From a virus: 64,000 nucleotides of DNA. The stretch spans positions 21,841 through 85,840 of the IMG/VR virus record IMGVR_UViG_3300030106_006452; one strand, given 5' to 3'. Of this stretch, positions 30,365-39,029 are shown in pieces. Position 1 is the stretch's first letter; each line of letters opens with the position of its first letter. The position numbers and the translations under genes were made by a program. The notes beneath the pieces were generated by a model. It worked only from the letters and a program-made list of their open reading frames with translations. It was not told where the DNA came from and made no database searches.

Positions 30365-30826
30365 TTATCTAAAATTTCCCGCATCTACCGCATAAACGAC
30401 AGCAATGGTTAAACCAATACCGACGATAACACCACCAACCGCCCACCAAGTTGTATAATCTTCTTTACCTGCTGCTAAATCAGACAGTCTTTTTATCTCA
30501 TCATCTTTTAACTTCATTAGTGTGGTATGTTTTTCTTGTAAAGAATCTAAGCTAGCTTTTTGAGATTGTATAGTAAGATCTAGTCTTGCTTTTTGTTTGC
30601 CTAATTCATATTGAAGTTTAAGTTCAAACTGTTCTTTCAGGTATTTCTTATCTGAAAATACTTTTGCTGCAGCAATATTATCTAATAATACACCAGTATA
30701 AGGCGCATGTTCGCCTTTTGATAATCCAGTTATCTTACCTTTTGGAATAGGAGTATCTTCCGCAAGACATACGGGTGCGTATACTAACGAAAAACAAAGA
30801 ATCAAAGATATTATTTTACTCCACAT
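30365..30826 (-). CDS. Exported coiled-coil protein with C-terminal membrane anchor (spanin-like)
   Basis: A 153-aa protein. An N-terminal signal sequence (MWSKIISLILCFSLVYAPVC, likely cut after C-L-A) is followed by a long charged coiled coil (about 55-118) and a C-terminal membrane helix (W-A-V-G-G-V-I-V-G-I-G-L-T-I-A-V-V-Y). This periplasm-spanning layout resembles single-gene spanins, although the cysteine is not in a good lipobox (A-P-V-C), so lipid attachment is doubtful. It overlaps the inner-spanin-like gene by 11 bases, in another frame. The lysis role is inferred from topology and cassette structure. Confidence 0.5.
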   Translation of the reverse strand: MWSKIISLILCFSLVYAPVCLAEDTPIPKGKITGLSKGEHAPYTGVLLDNIAAAKVFSDKKYLKEQFELKLQYELGKQKARLDLTIQSQKASLDSLQEKHTTLMKLKDDEIKRLSDLAAGKEDYTTWWAVGGVIVGIGLTIAVVYAVDAGNFR

Positions 30827-31220
30827 AATCTATTCCATACCTCTCAGCTAAAATTTTTGCCAGATCATCTGGTCTGTCATTAAACTCTTTTACTATCTTT
30901 TTTATCTCTTTCTTCTTTTTAGTATCTAGCTTCATATTTTTTTCTTCATAATCTTTTTCTAGCTGAGTTAGGACATTATCATAATTTTTTAATATTTGAT
31001 CTCTTGCCTCTATTTCTTTTTTGTGAGCCTCTTCTATTGTTTTTATTTGACTTTCATAACTTTTAGATCTAATTTCTAAAACTTTCAACGCGCCAGCTTT
31101 ATTTTTAAACAAAAACCAAAGAACTAGTGTATAAACAACAACAGCTGGTACATACCAGTTGTGTCTTAACCAGGTCCAGGTTTTTTTCAAAGTTGATTTT
31201 AAAGTCAATAAAGTTAACAT
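30816..31220 (-). CDS. Inner-membrane coiled-coil protein (i-spanin/Rz-like)
   Basis: The start is taken at ATG 31218-31220 (MLTLLTLKSTLKKTWTWLRH), 134 aa, because the ATG overlaps the upstream stop (TAATG). A longer frame would run into the holin-like gene. One membrane helix (W-Y-V-P-A-V-V-V-Y-T-L-V-L-W-F-L-F) near the N-terminus precedes a long charged coiled coil (about 45-115) ending E-R-Y-G-I-D-Y-V-E. This is the Rz-type layout: N-in, periplasmic coiled coil. Its gene is sandwiched between holin-like and signal-peptide genes with overlaps on both sides. Confidence 0.55.
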   Translation of the reverse strand: MLTLLTLKSTLKKTWTWLRHNWYVPAVVVYTLVLWFLFKNKAGALKVLEIRSKSYESQIKTIEEAHKKEIEARDQILKNYDNVLTQLEKDYEEKNMKLDTKKKKEIKKIVKEFNDRPDDLAKILAERYGIDYVE

Positions 31221-31438
31221 TATTTTCCGTGCTTCCAGGTTGCTGCTATATCCGCGATACCTTGTATACCAATATAAGCAAGTGAGACGGCCACCCAATC
31301 TTCACTGGTTAAGGCGCCACCCACTAACATAAAATAAGTAGCAGTCATCCACACCATAAGCTTTCTTGAAAGCAATCTTCCTATTGTTTTATCTAAAAAA
31401 GGTTTGACTTGCTTTGCTTGCTTTTGAATTTCTGTCAT
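31220..31438 (-). CDS. Small two-TM membrane protein (holin-like)
   Basis: A 72-aa protein with two hydrophobic helices (about 28-45, L-M-V-W-M-T-A-T-Y-F-M-L-V-G-G-A-L; and about 48-65, W-V-A-V-S-L-A-Y-I-G-I-Q-G-I-A) separated by an acidic turn, a Lys-rich N-terminus and a basic C-terminus (WKHGK). Size and layout fit class II holins. It has a TAGGAG ribosome site and its stop overlaps the next gene's start. No endolysin is adjacent; it would lie outside the window. The holin call is by topology and context. Confidence 0.5.
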   Translation of the reverse strand: MTEIQKQAKQVKPFLDKTIGRLLSRKLMVWMTATYFMLVGGALTSEDWVAVSLAYIGIQGIADIAATWKHGK

Positions 31439-31456
31439 TTTCTATCTCCTATATTA

Positions 31457-32761
31457 TCATCCATTTCCCTCTCTTCCATCTACTTTATAGGCTGTGTTTC
31501 GCTCTCTAATTGTTGCTGGTCCGGGAATTGTTATAAAGTATGGTGCTTGCCTATTTGCTGCTTCGCAAGGGAATCTTCGTGTTTTTAGTTTATTAGCAGT
31601 GGCTCTAATTTCAAAATTATTAGATCCAAATTTTTGCCTAAATGTCTCAGGCTCGTCCGCATCGCACCAGTAAGGAACTATTGTTTCAAAAGCACCCATA
31701 TCAGGCGCACTTCCTTGAGGTCTAGATACATCATTGATATCAACATTTATATTATTAAACGATGTACCTTGGTCAATACCAACAGATCCAGCGGCTAAAG
31801 CAAAATTTTGAACTATAGCTTGGGTATGGCCAGTAGAGGTGCCATCTACAAACGTTACCGCATCTGTTGTTTCTGAGGCGTGTGCGCTGTCGGCGCTACC
31901 TAGACCATTGAGAAATGCAGTCCCTTGTACATTAACAACATTAAAAGTGTGATCCGCTGCATCTATTCCTTTTAAGTTGGCGCCTGAACCAGTGACAACG
32001 CAATTGATAACTTTAGGAAATGTTTTTATCACCTCTATGTTGGTGCCAACTTCTTCAAATTTAAAAGTACAAAAACTAGCTGTGGCGTTCTTTGATGCGT
32101 TTTTAGCTGTTAATATTGGATTTAATGATTCTCCACCTACACCAGTTGCGCTTCTACTAAGAAAGCAATTTTCAATTTCAAATTGACCACCACCCCCTGT
32201 ACCGGATGACCCATCTGCGCCAAATCTTATTGCGTCTTGGTTTTTATTTGTGAACATAAATGAAGTTTGTTTTATTCTAATATTTTCACCTGCCTGACAG
32301 TGCATATCTCCATTTGCAATTGCAGAAACTTGATAAATAAAACACTCTGTGATTGTAAGCCCATTTGCGTTATTAGTACCAGCAGGATATATTGTTAATA
32401 ATTGTTGGTTGACATGTCCAGATCCTTTGACCTCTATTCCATTTAAGGTAAATCCTGTGCGCATCGTTGCTCCAGAAGCGACTTGAAGTTTAATTGGATT
32501 TGTATCGGCATCTGCACTAGCGTCAATAACTGGGAGTCCAAGTTGTGAGGCGGTGTGTGTTAGTGTTAGATTGTTTACTGGAATTTGTAGTGGGAAAGTT
32601 TCATCGTCATAAGTTGCTTCATCAATGATTTCAATGGTATCCCCGGCAGTGACACCAGCTTTACCTAGCGCTGCCCCAATGGTTTTTGTAGCTTGTCCTG
32701 GGCTTTCTCCACTTTGACCGTCATTACCGTTAGTATCTGAAACATAAAAAGTATTTGGCAT
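31457..32761 (-). CDS. Right-handed beta-helix protein (possible tailspike or adhesin)
   Basis: A 434-aa protein. The N-terminus TFYVSDTNGNDGQSGESPGQ (then A-T-K-T-I-G-A-A-L) is the DUF1565/pectate-lyase-like opening. Repeating short strands of the N-G-I-E-V-K-G-S-G, L-T-I-T-E-C-F-I, F-E-I-E-N-C-F-L type then stack into a beta-helix, closing with S-A-P-D-M-G-A-F-E. A C-terminal ~90-residue domain (PYWCDADEPETFRQKFGSNN...) may be an attachment or trimerisation part. Catalytic residues cannot be assigned, so depolymerase activity is not claimed. It sits between the recombination and lysis-like genes. Confidence 0.7.
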   Translation of the reverse strand: MPNTFYVSDTNGNDGQSGESPGQATKTIGAALGKAGVTAGDTIEIIDEATYDDETFPLQIPVNNLTLTHTASQLGLPVIDASADADTNPIKLQVASGATMRTGFTLNGIEVKGSGHVNQQLLTIYPAGTNNANGLTITECFIYQVSAIANGDMHCQAGENIRIKQTSFMFTNKNQDAIRFGADGSSGTGGGGQFEIENCFLSRSATGVGGESLNPILTAKNASKNATASFCTFKFEEVGTNIEVIKTFPKVINCVVTGSGANLKGIDAADHTFNVVNVQGTAFLNGLGSADSAHASETTDAVTFVDGTSTGHTQAIVQNFALAAGSVGIDQGTSFNNINVDINDVSRPQGSAPDMGAFETIVPYWCDADEPETFRQKFGSNNFEIRATANKLKTRRFPCEAANRQAPYFITIPGPATIRERNTAYKVDGREGNG

Positions 32762-32769
32762 CTAAAACC

Positions 32770-35700
32770 TCAAATCATAATGTGTGCGAACCCCTCTTTT
32801 TTATCAATTGTGATTTGTTGGTCCACACAATCTTTAAGATGGTCAAGATGTGAAATCAAAATGACCGTTTTAAAGTATGTCTTAATTAGTTCTAAAATTG
32901 AAATAAAACCATCCATATTCTCAGCATCTAGCGCAGTCCCCGGTTCATCAAGGATAAAGATATTAGACTTTGGAAGAGACGAGACAGATAGAAGAGCAAG
33001 TCTGATGGCCATTGCTGCTAGCGTCTTCTCTGCGCCGGAGCCCATTTCAATAGGTCGTCGGTCATACTTTGGATGTTTAATAAAAATATTAAGTCTTTTT
33101 TCCTCTGCCTCAAAGAAAATCTCAAAGTCAACAACATTGGCTAAAATACGAGACATCTCATCATTAATAATTGGCAGCTTCTTTTTGATAATGTCATAAG
33201 CTATGCCATTAGGATGCATACACTTCATTAAAAGGTCAAAAGCGGTAATCTCATTTTGTAAATTATGTAGCCACTCTTTCTTTTCTCGTAGTGTCTGCGC
33301 TTGTTGTGCTAATGACCCATTATCTCTATGAAGACCCTGTAGTTCAGTTCGGCACTTATCTATACTCCTCTGTTTTTTGGCTATCTCTTTTGCTACATTT
33401 GCTAATTGCAGAATGAACGTCTCTTTGTTTTCAATAAGACTTTTGTTTTTATTGTAATCATCAATTGAAATATTAATACGCTGTAGTTCGTTTTGCGCTG
33501 AAAGTACAGAGTTTTCCCACTTACCTTTTTCAAGGTCTGTTTTTAAAATAACTTGTTCAGCTTCTCTTCTTTTCTCCATTAGTTTTTTATAGTTTTCTAA
33601 ATGAGAATTTATTTTTTCTTCATTTGATCTGTTTAGAAGCCTCTCTGCTTTTTCTTTTTCGTTATTTATTGACTGAACTTGGCCTACAAGATCAACAAGA
33701 GTTTCTTTTGAGCAATGAGCATCTTTGATAAACTTACAAGATTTAAACTTATCTCCACATGGCACCTCACCAAGAAGCTTTACTTTTTTCTCATTTAATT
33801 CTTTAAGTTTTTCAGCATTTTCTAGTTCTGTTAGAAGATTGCTTATTTTAAGAAGTTTTTCATCTATTTCGTCTTTTTGGTTTTTAACGGAGACAATATC
33901 AAATGACTCTTCAAACTTCGCTATTTTAGCTAAAAGTTCGTTCTTTTCAGCAAGTATTATATTACAATTACTAACATTGGAGTTGTATGTGGATATATCT
34001 TGTTCTTGCTTGTTTCTATCTTTTAGAACTTCACATATGTCAATTACTTCTGCTGGAATGGAGTCTATCTTTGTTTCTAGATCTTTTTTATCTAGCTGTA
34101 AAGACATTAATTCTTCATTCAAACTTTCGCACATTTCGTTTTGTTCAGTGATTTTATTTTCAGAAAACATTATTTGTTTTTCTATTTCATATATCTCACT
34201 ATCATAATCTATATCTTCTGCTTTGCGGAGTGCTCCGCGAAGATCTGCAGCTTCATCTTTAATGAGTTTGTACTTTCTTTCAAAGAACTGAAGATCAAGA
34301 AACTTTGCTAGCGCCTCTTTTCTTTTTGTAGAGCCCTCATTAATGAAACGAAGAGAGTCTATCTGTGATGACATGGAGGTCATTAAAAAGTCATCAACAT
34401 TTCCAAAATGATTTCTAATGATAGCATCAGTTTCATTTCGGGTTGTGCCGTTAAGAATGGTTTCTTCGTCAGTTACCATGTCTTTTACTTTAAACAAGAT
34501 ATCTGTTTTTGCCTCTAACGTCTCATCACCTTTGAGTTTTTTAACATACTTTTCGCTTTTACGTTCTATCGTATAGCGCTTGTGTCCAACATCAATAGTG
34601 ACTATGCCGTCAGCCTCTTCTTTATTTTGATTAATAATATTGAGGTTTTTACGTTCGTTTTTGCTTGTAGAGTTAAAGATAGTATACAGCATACTGTCAA
34701 TAACAGATGATTTACCAGAAAAGTTTTTACCAAATATGCCAACAATACCATTTAACTTATCAAAATCTATAGAGTTATCTTCCCCATAATTAAATAAGTT
34801 ATTCCAATGCATTGTACGCAGATTCCAATTAATATTCCGCTGAACATCTTCTTTCTCTGCTAAAGTGGCATTACATTTACGATTTAGTTTGAAGACTGCT
34901 TCTAACTGCTCATCTGTAGGCTCAAAGTCTTTAAGATATTCTTTGATAAGCTTTTCTTGTACGGTAACATCGCGTAGGTTTTCTTCTACGTCGTCAGTTG
35001 CTAAGTCCTCTACGTTACCTCTTTGGCCAGCAGAGCGATTAAGATATCCAATGCTCTCTGGTTTAAATCTGTGTTTTGCTGCATCCATTGCACGCTTCAT
35101 TGTACTAACAGGCAAGCTGTTCTCTGATACCAAACGTATGCGTGCGCCAAGAGGACACTCTGCGTTTTTAGGCAAACGTCCAGTTCTTGTTAAATTGATA
35201 GTAACGAAGGGCTTTGGATTAGGTATTTGGATATGCCTCACCGTAAAGTTTTCTTTATCTTCTATTTCCCATATAAGAAAACCTTTATCATTCGTCTCTC
35301 CGAAGTTCTGCTGAACAGTAGAACCTGGATACCGTATCTTTCCTGCGTCGTCTAATGCTTGATTTGTTTTATGGATGTCGCCTAAAAAGGCGTAGTCGAA
35401 TTCGTCAAAGATCGATATCTCGTTTTCTCCGTGCTGCATTGTCCAGCCGACATCCGTGCGGCAATTTGAAATAGACCCGTGATACAAACCAATGTTAATA
35501 ACATTATAGTCGGTAGGATCTCTCCAATTATCCCTATCAAATACGCTAAGAACGTTGAGACATATTTCTTCATTTATTTTTACCTCTCCGCTATTCTTCA
35601 ACAAGAAGAGGTTTGGAAGATCCAAAGCATCAACTATTGGAGTAATAGCATCTTCTCGGCTACTATTTTTCAAGTTGCCGTCATGGTTTCCAAGTATTAT

Positions 35701-35928
35701 ATAGGTCGGTGCAACAGAATTTAACCCACTTAGGAATTCTGAGCATAATTTTACAAACTCAGGAGAGATATTTGTTTTGGAGTGTGCAATGTCTCCGCAG
35801 TGAACAATATAATCCACTTTCTCTTCACGTAAGTGCTCGAAAAGCTTAGAGAAAACCTCACGATATTCCGTATGATATTTTAGATTTTTTATGTGCGTGT
35901 CTGCGATATGGGCGATTTTATAGCTCAT
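32770..35928 (-). CDS. Fused Mre11-Rad50 (gp47-gp46, SbcD-SbcC) recombination nuclease
   Basis: A 1052-aa single chain. Residues 1-240 are an Mre11/SbcD phosphoesterase: I-A-D10-T-H12, H-C-G-D46, G-N81-H82-D, Y-H150-G-S, L-G-D-I-H186. A linker (~240-365) leads to a Rad50/SbcC ATPase: Walker A G400-K-N-F-S-G-K-S407, a long coiled coil (~440-900) with an unusual Cys cluster near 722-740 (C-G-D-K-F-K-S-C ... H-C) where the zinc hook should be, the ABC signature G963-S-G-A-E-K, and Walker B N-I-F-I-L-D994-E-P. In T4 gp46 and gp47 are separate proteins that resect DNA ends and degrade host DNA. The protein keeps all motifs, so it should be active. Confidence 0.92.
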   Translation of the reverse strand: MSYKIAHIADTHIKNLKYHTEYREVFSKLFEHLREEKVDYIVHCGDIAHSKTNISPEFVKLCSEFLSGLNSVAPTYIILGNHDGNLKNSSREDAITPIVDALDLPNLFLLKNSGEVKINEEICLNVLSVFDRDNWRDPTDYNVINIGLYHGSISNCRTDVGWTMQHGENEISIFDEFDYAFLGDIHKTNQALDDAGKIRYPGSTVQQNFGETNDKGFLIWEIEDKENFTVRHIQIPNPKPFVTINLTRTGRLPKNAECPLGARIRLVSENSLPVSTMKRAMDAAKHRFKPESIGYLNRSAGQRGNVEDLATDDVEENLRDVTVQEKLIKEYLKDFEPTDEQLEAVFKLNRKCNATLAEKEDVQRNINWNLRTMHWNNLFNYGEDNSIDFDKLNGIVGIFGKNFSGKSSVIDSMLYTIFNSTSKNERKNLNIINQNKEEADGIVTIDVGHKRYTIERKSEKYVKKLKGDETLEAKTDILFKVKDMVTDEETILNGTTRNETDAIIRNHFGNVDDFLMTSMSSQIDSLRFINEGSTKRKEALAKFLDLQFFERKYKLIKDEAADLRGALRKAEDIDYDSEIYEIEKQIMFSENKITEQNEMCESLNEELMSLQLDKKDLETKIDSIPAEVIDICEVLKDRNKQEQDISTYNSNVSNCNIILAEKNELLAKIAKFEESFDIVSVKNQKDEIDEKLLKISNLLTELENAEKLKELNEKKVKLLGEVPCGDKFKSCKFIKDAHCSKETLVDLVGQVQSINNEKEKAERLLNRSNEEKINSHLENYKKLMEKRREAEQVILKTDLEKGKWENSVLSAQNELQRINISIDDYNKNKSLIENKETFILQLANVAKEIAKKQRSIDKCRTELQGLHRDNGSLAQQAQTLREKKEWLHNLQNEITAFDLLMKCMHPNGIAYDIIKKKLPIINDEMSRILANVVDFEIFFEAEEKRLNIFIKHPKYDRRPIEMGSGAEKTLAAMAIRLALLSVSSLPKSNIFILDEPGTALDAENMDGFISILELIKTYFKTVILISHLDHLKDCVDQQITIDKKEGFAHIMI

Positions 35929-36844
35929 TCATACTCCAATAAATATTAAAAATACTTTCTAGGTCGATCTGTAATGCCTCTTGTTTTAGATCTTCTGCTT
36001 CTGTTTTTGTAATAGATCCAATATCTTCAATATCAGAAGTATCTAATTTATAGACATCTAATCCATATTCTAGAAGCAAAGATATAATTTTCATTGATTT
36101 ATTTAAGGCATCTTCATCTAAACCAATGTAAACTTTTGTTTGTTTTTCAACAATCTTTTTGAACAACTTTGTTGTTTCTTTTAGAGTTGATCCCAATATA
36201 GGAATAGAATTTTTCATCTTTATGGAATCAAACGGGCCTTCTACTAAAGTTATCGGCTCATTCCAATTGATCAAAAGATCATTAAAAATAATATTTTTTG
36301 ACGCTGGAGGATTCTTATAAGATAGCCAATCACCACTATATGACCTGGCCGTGAAATAATTACAATTACCCTCATCGTCAAAGGACGGTATTATTATACG
36401 CTTTTTATACTTACCTGTCAAGCAAAATCCTATCTTATGATACAATATATCTTTTTGTCCTATACCTCTCGACCAAAGATAGGATATTGCTTCATTAGCT
36501 GCGGGAGGTAGACCCTTCTTCGCTAGACACATATATTCTGGTGGGATATCCACAGGAGGCAACCTTTCTTCCGGCTGATTAAAAATCAAATCCATTGTAG
36601 AAAAGTCTACTTCTTGGTCTAATAAAGCCCAATCATGACGATCATCTATAGTTCCGAAGCGTTTTATAAGATAGGATATTGCACCTTTTGTGTCGCAAAC
36701 CCAACATTTGAAAAAACCTTTAGTCACATTAACTGACAGTTTCTTTTTGTGGTGTTTGCAAAAGGGGCAATGATAAAGTGTTTCATCTCTTGAATCATAT
36801 CCAGACCCAAGAACTTCTCGTAATATATTTTTTTTATTTCTCAT
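35918..36844 (-). CDS. DNA primase (gp61/DnaG-like)
   Basis: A 308-aa protein. A zinc ribbon at the N-terminus uses C26/C29 (CPFC) and C47/C50 (CWVC). After a linker, the RNA polymerase/TOPRIM core shows R-I-I-I-P-S-F-D-D, then L-V-E202-G-P-F-D-S-I-K and Y-I-G-L-D243-E-D245-A. This is the bacterial-type primase layout also used by T4 gp61 and T7 gp4. It makes RNA primers for lagging-strand synthesis; no helicase is fused to it. Its stop overlaps the start of the nuclease fusion gene, and its start overlaps the DUF458 gene end. Confidence 0.88.
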   Translation of the reverse strand: MRNKKNILREVLGSGYDSRDETLYHCPFCKHHKKKLSVNVTKGFFKCWVCDTKGAISYLIKRFGTIDDRHDWALLDQEVDFSTMDLIFNQPEERLPPVDIPPEYMCLAKKGLPPAANEAISYLWSRGIGQKDILYHKIGFCLTGKYKKRIIIPSFDDEGNCNYFTARSYSGDWLSYKNPPASKNIIFNDLLINWNEPITLVEGPFDSIKMKNSIPILGSTLKETTKLFKKIVEKQTKVYIGLDEDALNKSMKIISLLLEYGLDVYKLDTSDIEDIGSITKTEAEDLKQEALQIDLESIFNIYWSMNEL

Positions 36845-37302
36845 TTAGAATGTTTGTCTGCGACTACTGAAGCTGCAAAAGAATCAGGCTTGATTTTACA
36901 AGCAAATCCAGATCCAACTGCGTAGCCTACTAGCATTTTAGCCATAGGTGAGGTTCTATTATTACATTCTTCTGGTGAAATGTCAATATGTATTTCTACA
37001 TTTGTTAATGGACACAGTTCTGTTATTTTCATAGCCATGTTTATTGACTTCTCTGCTTCCTTAAGAATACGGTTATAAAATCTATCAGGGTCATTATACT
37101 TTTCTATTTTATAAAAGTAAAGACCTCCTTTTTGATTTTCTGCGCCAATAAGGACGATAGTGGTTGTAAAAGTACATTTTCCCGTTTTTACGTGAGAGTC
37201 TGTACCTACAATAACCTGTCCTTTATTTTTATTATGAGTTTTTATTTTTTGTGTGATGTCGAAAAAATTTATGGATTTACCTGCACCGGTAGTCCAGTTC
37301 AT
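36841..37302 (-). CDS. DUF458/YkuK-type RNase H-like protein
   Basis: A 153-aa protein. It contains V-I-V-G-T-D-S-H-V-K, F-T-T-T-I-V-L-I (strands of an RNase H-like fold), N-V-E-I-H-I-D-I-S-P-E and ends F-A-C-K-I-K-P-D-S-F-A-A-S-V-V-A-D-K-H-S-K, the hallmark of the DUF458 (B. subtilis YkuK) family. The acidic residues at strand ends (D of GTDS, D of HIDIS, D of VADKH) could bind metal. The substrate is unknown. It is locked by overlaps between the RuvC-like and primase genes, so a nucleic-acid role is likely. Confidence 0.75.
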   Translation of the reverse strand: MNWTTGAGKSINFFDITQKIKTHNKNKGQVIVGTDSHVKTGKCTFTTTIVLIGAENQKGGLYFYKIEKYNDPDRFYNRILKEAEKSINMAMKITELCPLTNVEIHIDISPEECNNRTSPMAKMLVGYAVGSGFACKIKPDSFAASVVADKHSK

Positions 37303-37811
37303 TTAAGCCCTGCCTTTGCCACCACTATCGCATCAGCAATATCAAAATACTTGGGTCTAGGATTGCCCTTGTGAGTATATTCTACACTAAAGTCAGGGCA
37401 ATTGTCAAGCACCCATTGTAGAATTTGCTTCTTAGTATCTTTACCTTTTTCTACCTTTATTTCATTAAGTTTTCGTGCTTGCTGGGCAGTAAAGTAAGTT
37501 GGTTGATGCTTGAACGTCTCATAACATATCCACGACACTGTACCATTAAACTTTTGCAATGCTGCCATAGTTTTTGCTGTTGAGCCTCCGGAGCCAAAAA
37601 ACATAAAAGGCTTCTCTATGAATACTTTCTGGATAGGATATTGAGCTTTGATTTCTTGTAGTCCGTCCTTAACATATTGAATTTTATCAAAAAATGTTTC
37701 AAACTTATTTTTATTTCTTGTGTCCCAAACGCCAGAGCGAATTATTTCACCTTGTGCGTCCAAGATACAAAAACCAGTTATACTGGTGCTTATATCCAAT
37801 CCTAATATCAT
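37299..37811 (-). CDS. RuvC-like Holliday junction resolvase
   Basis: A 170-aa protein. RuvC-type acidic residues are in place: M-I-L-G-L-D6-I-S-T-S-I-T-G, K-V-F-I-E66-K-P-F-M-F-F, and D157-I-A-D160-A-I-V-V-A near the C-terminus. An F-G-S-G-G-S-T-A segment follows the Glu. RuvC family enzymes cut four-way junctions; here it would resolve replication and recombination branches before packaging, replacing T4's unrelated endonuclease VII (gp49). It is the first gene of the recombination island and overlaps DUF458 by 4 bases. Confidence 0.85.
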   Translation of the reverse strand: MILGLDISTSITGFCILDAQGEIIRSGVWDTRNKNKFETFFDKIQYVKDGLQEIKAQYPIQKVFIEKPFMFFGSGGSTAKTMAALQKFNGTVSWICYETFKHQPTYFTAQQARKLNEIKVEKGKDTKKQILQWVLDNCPDFSVEYTHKGNPRPKYFDIADAIVVAKAGLK

Positions 37812-37825
37812 TGTGGTTGTTTCCT

Positions 37826-39028
37826 TTAAATGTCTAGCTTTAATCTAAACGTGTAGTCTTTATCTTCTGTTTTCCTAATCGGCTTTGCAAGATTTGCGAT
37901 GGCAATAAGATTTCTATTTTTATCATATATACCTATTTTTGTAATAAACGTTTGTGGTTTAAAATCCTCTTCGTATTCATAAAAAGAAGAACTCACAGTG
38001 TTTTTAACTTGAATAAAATTATTCTGAAAATACCCATTTGGACCGGTTTTAGATCCACTGTTTGTAGTTTTTAAGTGTGTGGGGTTTGAAGAGAAATTTA
38101 GATCGCCTTTTGGTGCGTCACAATTCATAGTAACAGAATTAGTATAGTTTACCCCTTGAAAACTTAAAGAAAAGCTAGCAGAATCAGTTAGATCGGCTGG
38201 AGCAAGGCCATCGTTGGCGCCTGCGGCGAAGTCTAACCATTGCCCTTGACGTGTTGGAACGCCAAAATCATATGAAGCCTCTGTTAAGTTCCAACTTCCC
38301 GTTAAAAGAACAAAGCCTTCATTATATAAAACCATACCGGCCACTTTTCCTGATCCGTTAGTTTGTGCAAAGGCTGTGCCGCTAGTTTGAATTAGTTCTC
38401 CGTTTCTGTATAAATCCTCACAGCTAGCAACCAAAGTGCCAGAAATATAAAAGTCCAATCTAACAGAATTTCTACGAAGTTCTGAGCCATAAAAAATACT
38501 TGGTATGCTTATCAACGTAGAATTTGCTGTTGCTAAATCCCTTAATGAGGATGAAAAAGCATAATTAGGACTTGTAATTTTGTAATAATTTAAAGTATTT
38601 TTTAAAGCCAACAAGTGTGAACCGGTCGGACTTGTACTAGAGCTAAACACCTCTCTTGTTATTGATGCAGAGAGTGGGTAGCTACCTGTTATTATATCAC
38701 CATATTTAAATTGATTAAAATCATTATCGCTAATTGTTGAAAAACAATTTAAAGAAGAGTCTTTTGTCACAAAAGGAAATATTTTTGCTTTTACACCGGT
38801 ATCTGTATCTGGATCATATGTGTGATCTGAAAAATTTCTATCGACGTTAAGTTCATACAAACTTATAAAACCGGTAGGAACGTGAGTTACGTTATCTACA
38901 AAAGCGCCTGCTATTTTATTTTTATTACTATAGTACACACTTGCACTATGGACAAAAAAAGTATTGTCTGCGTAGGTTTTGATCCTATTTCTAAGGATAT
39001 CTTTTGGACCAAATTTATATAAAGGCAT
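37826..39028 (-). CDS. Virion structural protein, paralogue of the next gene
   Basis: A 400-aa, beta-rich protein with many Ser/Thr/Asn residues and no membrane segment (MPLYKFGPKDILRNRIKTYA...). Its C-terminal ~45 residues (FITKIGIYDKNRNLIAIANL, then A-K-P-I-R-K-T, ending RLKLDI) closely match those of the 39030-40139 protein (YITTVGLYSADNELLAVAKL, S-E-P-L-K-K-T, RVRLDY). Both look like tail or fibre-attachment proteins sharing a C-terminal assembly domain. Function unknown; it closes the large tail block. Confidence 0.65.
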   Translation of the reverse strand: MPLYKFGPKDILRNRIKTYADNTFFVHSASVYYSNKNKIAGAFVDNVTHVPTGFISLYELNVDRNFSDHTYDPDTDTGVKAKIFPFVTKDSSLNCFSTISDNDFNQFKYGDIITGSYPLSASITREVFSSSTSPTGSHLLALKNTLNYYKITSPNYAFSSSLRDLATANSTLISIPSIFYGSELRRNSVRLDFYISGTLVASCEDLYRNGELIQTSGTAFAQTNGSGKVAGMVLYNEGFVLLTGSWNLTEASYDFGVPTRQGQWLDFAAGANDGLAPADLTDSASFSLSFQGVNYTNSVTMNCDAPKGDLNFSSNPTHLKTTNSGSKTGPNGYFQNNFIQVKNTVSSSFYEYEEDFKPQTFITKIGIYDKNRNLIAIANLAKPIRKTEDKDYTFRLKLDI

Positions 39029-39029
39029 T

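Noticed and set aside
30816-31298. The longer start at 31298 for the Rz-like gene
   Set aside because: It would begin inside the holin-like gene and place a Tyr/Arg-rich segment before the TM helix; the TAATG-coupled start at 31220 is better.
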